From positions 1,240,001-1,304,000 of the forward strand of contig CM049997.1 in assembly GCA_016630955.3 (NCBI GenBank): a DNA stretch of 64,000 nt, in the 5' to 3' direction. The stretch is from Didymella arachidicola (lineage: Eukaryota; Ascomycota; Dothideomycetes; Pleosporales; Didymellaceae). The notes under the pieces were generated by a model. The model was not told the DNA's origin, made no database searches, and saw only the letters and a list, made by a program, of their open reading frames with translations. Of the stretch, positions 61,349 to 64,000 are shown in pieces; within the stretch, counting starts at the first letter, position 1, and each line of letters begins with the position of its first letter. Position numbers and translations under genes: made by a program.

Positions 61349-63637
61349 CTACGTGATATTCTTCCCCTCCTTCTTCCGCCCCCCCTTTTGCTGCGCAGCC
61401 TCGTGCTTCCTCAGCTCCTCGGGCACCTTGCTGATCTGGCTCTTCGACAGCATCTGCTTGAGATCATACATTACATCCGCATCCTCGTTGCCCAGGAACG
61501 TAATCGCGACACCGCTCTTCCCCGCACGACCCGTGCGGCCGATGCGATGCGTGTAGCTCTCGATGCTGGTGGCCATGTTGAAGTTGACGACGAGGCTGAC
61601 GTCTGGGACGTCGATACCGCGGCCTGCGAGGTCTGTGGCGACGAGGACGTCTGTGCGGGCGTCGCGCAGGGACTGCAGGGCGGCCTCGCGCTGCTCCTGG
61701 GTCTTGGAGCCGTGCAGGGTGACGGAGGAGAAGCCCATGTGCTTGATGTCGCGGGCGATGGCGTCGCAGTTGCGCTTGATGTTGACGAAGACGATGATGG
61801 GGGCGGCGAACTCGCCCGAGTTGAGGATCTCGGCGAGGCGCTTCTTGCGCTTCTCCTCGCCGGGGACAAACTCGACGCGCTGCTCGACCGTCTCGACGGC
61901 CTCGCCGGCGTTGCCGATGGTGACGATGGCCGGGCGGCGCAGGTACTTGCGGGCGATGCGCTCGACGGCGGTGGGCATGGTGGCCGTGTACATCATGGTC
62001 TGGCGGTACAGGCCGCGCTTCATGGCGGCGGGGTCCTCGGCGCGGTCGTCGTCGGGCTTCTCGTTGGAGACGGGCAGGGCGTCGAGGATCTTGTTGACGG
62101 GCTCCTCGAAGCCCATGTCGATCATGCGGTCGGCCTCGTCCATGATGACGTAGGCGCACTGGGAGAGGACGAGGACGCGGCGCTCGATGCAGTCGACGAG
62201 GCGGCCGGGGGTGGCGATGACGATCTCGACGCCGTCGCGCATCTGGAAGGCCTGCTCCTCGATGCTGTGGCCGCCGACGATGACGGCGGTGCGGAAGCCG
62301 AGGGGCCCGGCGAACTTCTTGGCCTCGACCTCGATCTGCTGGGCGAGCTCACGCGTGGGCGCGAGGACGAGGGCGTAGGGCCCGTCGCTGCGGTTGGTGG
62401 GGCCCAGGGGCGGCAGCTGCTTGATGTAGACGAGCAGCGGCAGGATGAAGGCGGCCGTCTTGCCGGACCCCGTGACGGCGACGCCGATGAGGTCGCGACA
62501 CTGCAGGGCGATGGGGATGGCGGCGCGCTGGATGGCCGAGGGCTCGCTGTAGCCGGCGCGGTCGACGATGCGCATGAGGTCGTCGGGCAGCCCCGCCTCG
62601 GCCCACGAGCGCATGGGGTTCGGGATGGCGCCGCCCTTGGTGGCGATGTTGAAGTCCTCCTTGAAGATGCGCCAGTCGCGCTCGCGCATGTGCTCGAGCT
62701 TCTTGTCGCTCCAGTGCTTGTCGAGCTGCGCGCGCCCGCCCTCGTCGCGGCGGCGGCGCTCCATGTCGAGGATGGCCTCGGCGCGCGCGCGGCCGCTGTC
62801 CGGGTCGCGCTCGACCATGGCGGCGATGAAGGCCTGCGTGCTGCGCTCGGCGGCCTCGTCGGTGAAGCCGCCCAGCCTGCCGCGGCCGAAGAAGTGCGCC
62901 TCGGCGCGCTGCTGGTAGATGGGGTTGTAGTCGTAGCTGGTGTCCTCCTCCTCGTTCCACTCGAAGTTGAATTTCTTCTCCGTCGTGCGCTTGCGCTTCT
63001 TCTTGGCGCTGAAGGTGCTCTGGTTGTGCTCGGCGCCCATGTAGCGGGTGCGGATCAGCGCCGCCTCTGCGTCCTCGGGGGGCGGCCGCTTGGGTTTTCT
63101 GTCTGTCCTGTCCCTGTCGCTCCTGTCGGGCACAGCCGGGGGCGCCATGTCTCGTCCGCTCTCTCGCCTGTCCGGCCGCATCGACCGCGGCCCCGTTGGC
63201 ACTGCACTCGCTCCACTATACGGACCTGCGCCGTTCTGTGACCCATTCCGTAGCCCGTCCCGTGGCCCATTTCGTGGCCCATCCCGTGGCCCATCCCGCC
63301 CACCGTCCACCGCCCCCTCCCCGCCGCTCGCGCGCCTCTGCGCCGCCACCTCCCTCTGCCGCTTCTCCAGCGCGATCCGCTCGCGCTCAGCCTTGGACAG
63401 GAACTTGGGCTTGGCCGCCGCCGCCTCCTGCGCCCGCTTCGCCTTGAGGATGTCGTCTATGCTCGGCGGCTGTTTTCGCTGCGACGCCCATCCCTTCTTC
63501 GCTTTCTTCGGCAGCAGCGCCGGTCCGAGCGCCTCGTCCTCGGGCGGCGGTGGGGGCGGCGCATTTGTGCTGGGCGGCGGCGGCGGTGGTGGTTCGTTGG
63601 GTGGAGGAGGAGGTGGTGGGAGGTCCGTTTCCAGCAT
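61349..63637 (-). CDS. PRP28: Spliceosomal DEAD-box RNA helicase Prp28
   Basis: Intronless, 762 residues, GC-rich. The N-terminal third is low-complexity: a Pro-rich start (PPPPPPNEPPPPPPP), a basic/Ala region and a DGPRDGPRNGPRDG repeat. The helicase core begins near residue 330 with the Q-motif region (RAGYSEPSAIQRAAIPIAL) and has motif I AVTGSGKT, Ia PTRELAQQ, Ib TPGRL, II VIMDEADRM, III TATMP, IV FVNIKRNCDA, V ATDLAGRGIDV and VI HRIGRTGRAG. TAT in place of SAT, the N-terminal FNFEWNEEEDTSYDYNPIY block and RDWRIFKEDFNI are characteristic of Prp28. It displaces U1 snRNP from the 5' splice site so that U6 can pair, during B-complex assembly. Confidence is high. Confidence 0.96.
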   Translation of the reverse strand: MLETDLPPPPPPPNEPPPPPPPSTNAPPPPPPEDEALGPALLPKKAKKGWASQRKQPPSIDDILKAKRAQEAAAAKPKFLSKAERERIALEKRQREVAAQRRASGGEGAVDGGRDGPRDGPRNGPRDGLRNGSQNGAGPYSGASAVPTGPRSMRPDRRESGRDMAPPAVPDRSDRDRTDRKPKRPPPEDAEAALIRTRYMGAEHNQSTFSAKKKRKRTTEKKFNFEWNEEEDTSYDYNPIYQQRAEAHFFGRGRLGGFTDEAAERSTQAFIAAMVERDPDSGRARAEAILDMERRRRDEGGRAQLDKHWSDKKLEHMRERDWRIFKEDFNIATKGGAIPNPMRSWAEAGLPDDLMRIVDRAGYSEPSAIQRAAIPIALQCRDLIGVAVTGSGKTAAFILPLLVYIKQLPPLGPTNRSDGPYALVLAPTRELAQQIEVEAKKFAGPLGFRTAVIVGGHSIEEQAFQMRDGVEIVIATPGRLVDCIERRVLVLSQCAYVIMDEADRMIDMGFEEPVNKILDALPVSNEKPDDDRAEDPAAMKRGLYRQTMMYTATMPTAVERIARKYLRRPAIVTIGNAGEAVETVEQRVEFVPGEEKRKKRLAEILNSGEFAAPIIVFVNIKRNCDAIARDIKHMGFSSVTLHGSKTQEQREAALQSLRDARTDVLVATDLAGRGIDVPDVSLVVNFNMATSIESYTHRIGRTGRAGKSGVAITFLGNEDADVMYDLKQMLSKSQISKVPEELRKHEAAQQKGGRKKEGKNIT

Positions 63638-64000
63638 GGTAACGGATTGCCTTTGGGCTGACGCCGATGTATAGAATTTCCGAGTGTACAGTTGGCGAGT
63701 GTACAGAATTTGGTGGCACTATAAGATTAATACATTAGTCCAGGTCGGTGTCAGGGTTTGGTGTAGTGTCGGCGCACTCGAGCATGATCAAGTCAAAGTT
63801 GCCGCGGAGGTGGCACGCTGTCACGTGCACACGTAGCCACCTGCAAAACCACGCTAAAGACAGACCTTTGCTCGCTGCATGTGCTCGAAGAGTCCATCGT
63901 CAGATCCACGTGATATTGCTGCAAGGCAGTTATCGTGTATTGCATCCTACTCCAATGACCAGCCACATTATACATTCGCATTCTGGCCTTGGTCGTATGG
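63638..64000. other. PRP28 upstream region
   Basis: Promoter side of PRP28 to the window edge. No coding segment is supported. Confidence 0.45.

Noticed and set aside
61253..63241. 662-codon ORF antisense to PRP28
   Set aside because: Its Gly/Asp/Val/Leu-rich, repetitive sequence is what a GC-rich helicase gene yields in the opposite strand; no domain is present, and the sense strand has all DEAD-box motifs.
1..64000. CRISPR arrays, bacterial operons, ribosome binding sites or a prophage
   Set aside because: Spliceosomal introns, the intron-containing tRNA and the gene families show nuclear fungal DNA; no regularly spaced repeats were seen.

Overview
This window is fungal nuclear DNA. The genes carry short spliceosomal introns (43-57 nt, GTAAGT-type donors, CTRAY-like branch sites, YAG acceptors). 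The gene families are typical of filamentous Ascomycota: fungal rhodopsin-domain 7TM proteins, a Zn2Cys6 regulator, an SNG1/DUF3533 protein, secreted tyrosinase, Fot1/pogo transposons carrying RIP-like stop codons, and Tad/I-type LINEs. The small double-zinc-ribbon proteins and 7TM proteins suggest Dothideomycetes, but this placement is inference.

Layout. 0-11.6 kb: a full-size ABC-A transporter, a hypothetical protein, an F-box-like/LRR protein, a short NAD(P)-binding reductase and a Cys-rich single-pass surface protein. 11.7-16 kb: two abutting pogo/Fot1-type DNA transposons, both dead; the first contains a nested MITE. Beyond them lies an orphan exon-like fragment. 16.9-23.6 kb: a secreted tyrosinase, a gene-poor 2.7 kb stretch, an LRR protein and a zinc-ribbon protein. 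25.4-29 kb: a tandem pair of 7TM rhodopsin-domain paralogues with shared intron positions. 29.7-36 kb: an RGG/chromodomain protein divergent from an SNG1-like membrane protein, with two abutting TA-flanked hairpins (probable MITEs) between them, then a Zn2Cys6 factor. 36.1-37.7 kb: a double-zinc-ribbon gene whose frame continues 309 codons past its stop, broken by one further TAG. 41-44.9 kb: an amino-acid permease, an intron-containing tRNA-Gln and a secreted M20 peptidase.

45.7-59.8 kb: two essentially intact two-ORF LINEs, each with a perfect target-site duplication and a simple-repeat 3' tail. They lie head-to-head around a 2 kb island holding a third 7TM gene. 60-64 kb: another double-zinc-ribbon gene and the GC-rich spliceosomal helicase gene PRP28.

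The main contrast is between the DNA transposons, whose nonsense codons are mostly explained by CpA-to-TpA changes, and the LINEs, which have open frames and fresh duplications. A RIP-like process seems to have acted on the older elements but not on the LINE copies. No biosynthetic or resistance cluster is evident; the host genes look like independent loci. Introns were inferred by eye from splice signals and frame and have not been confirmed by transcripts.
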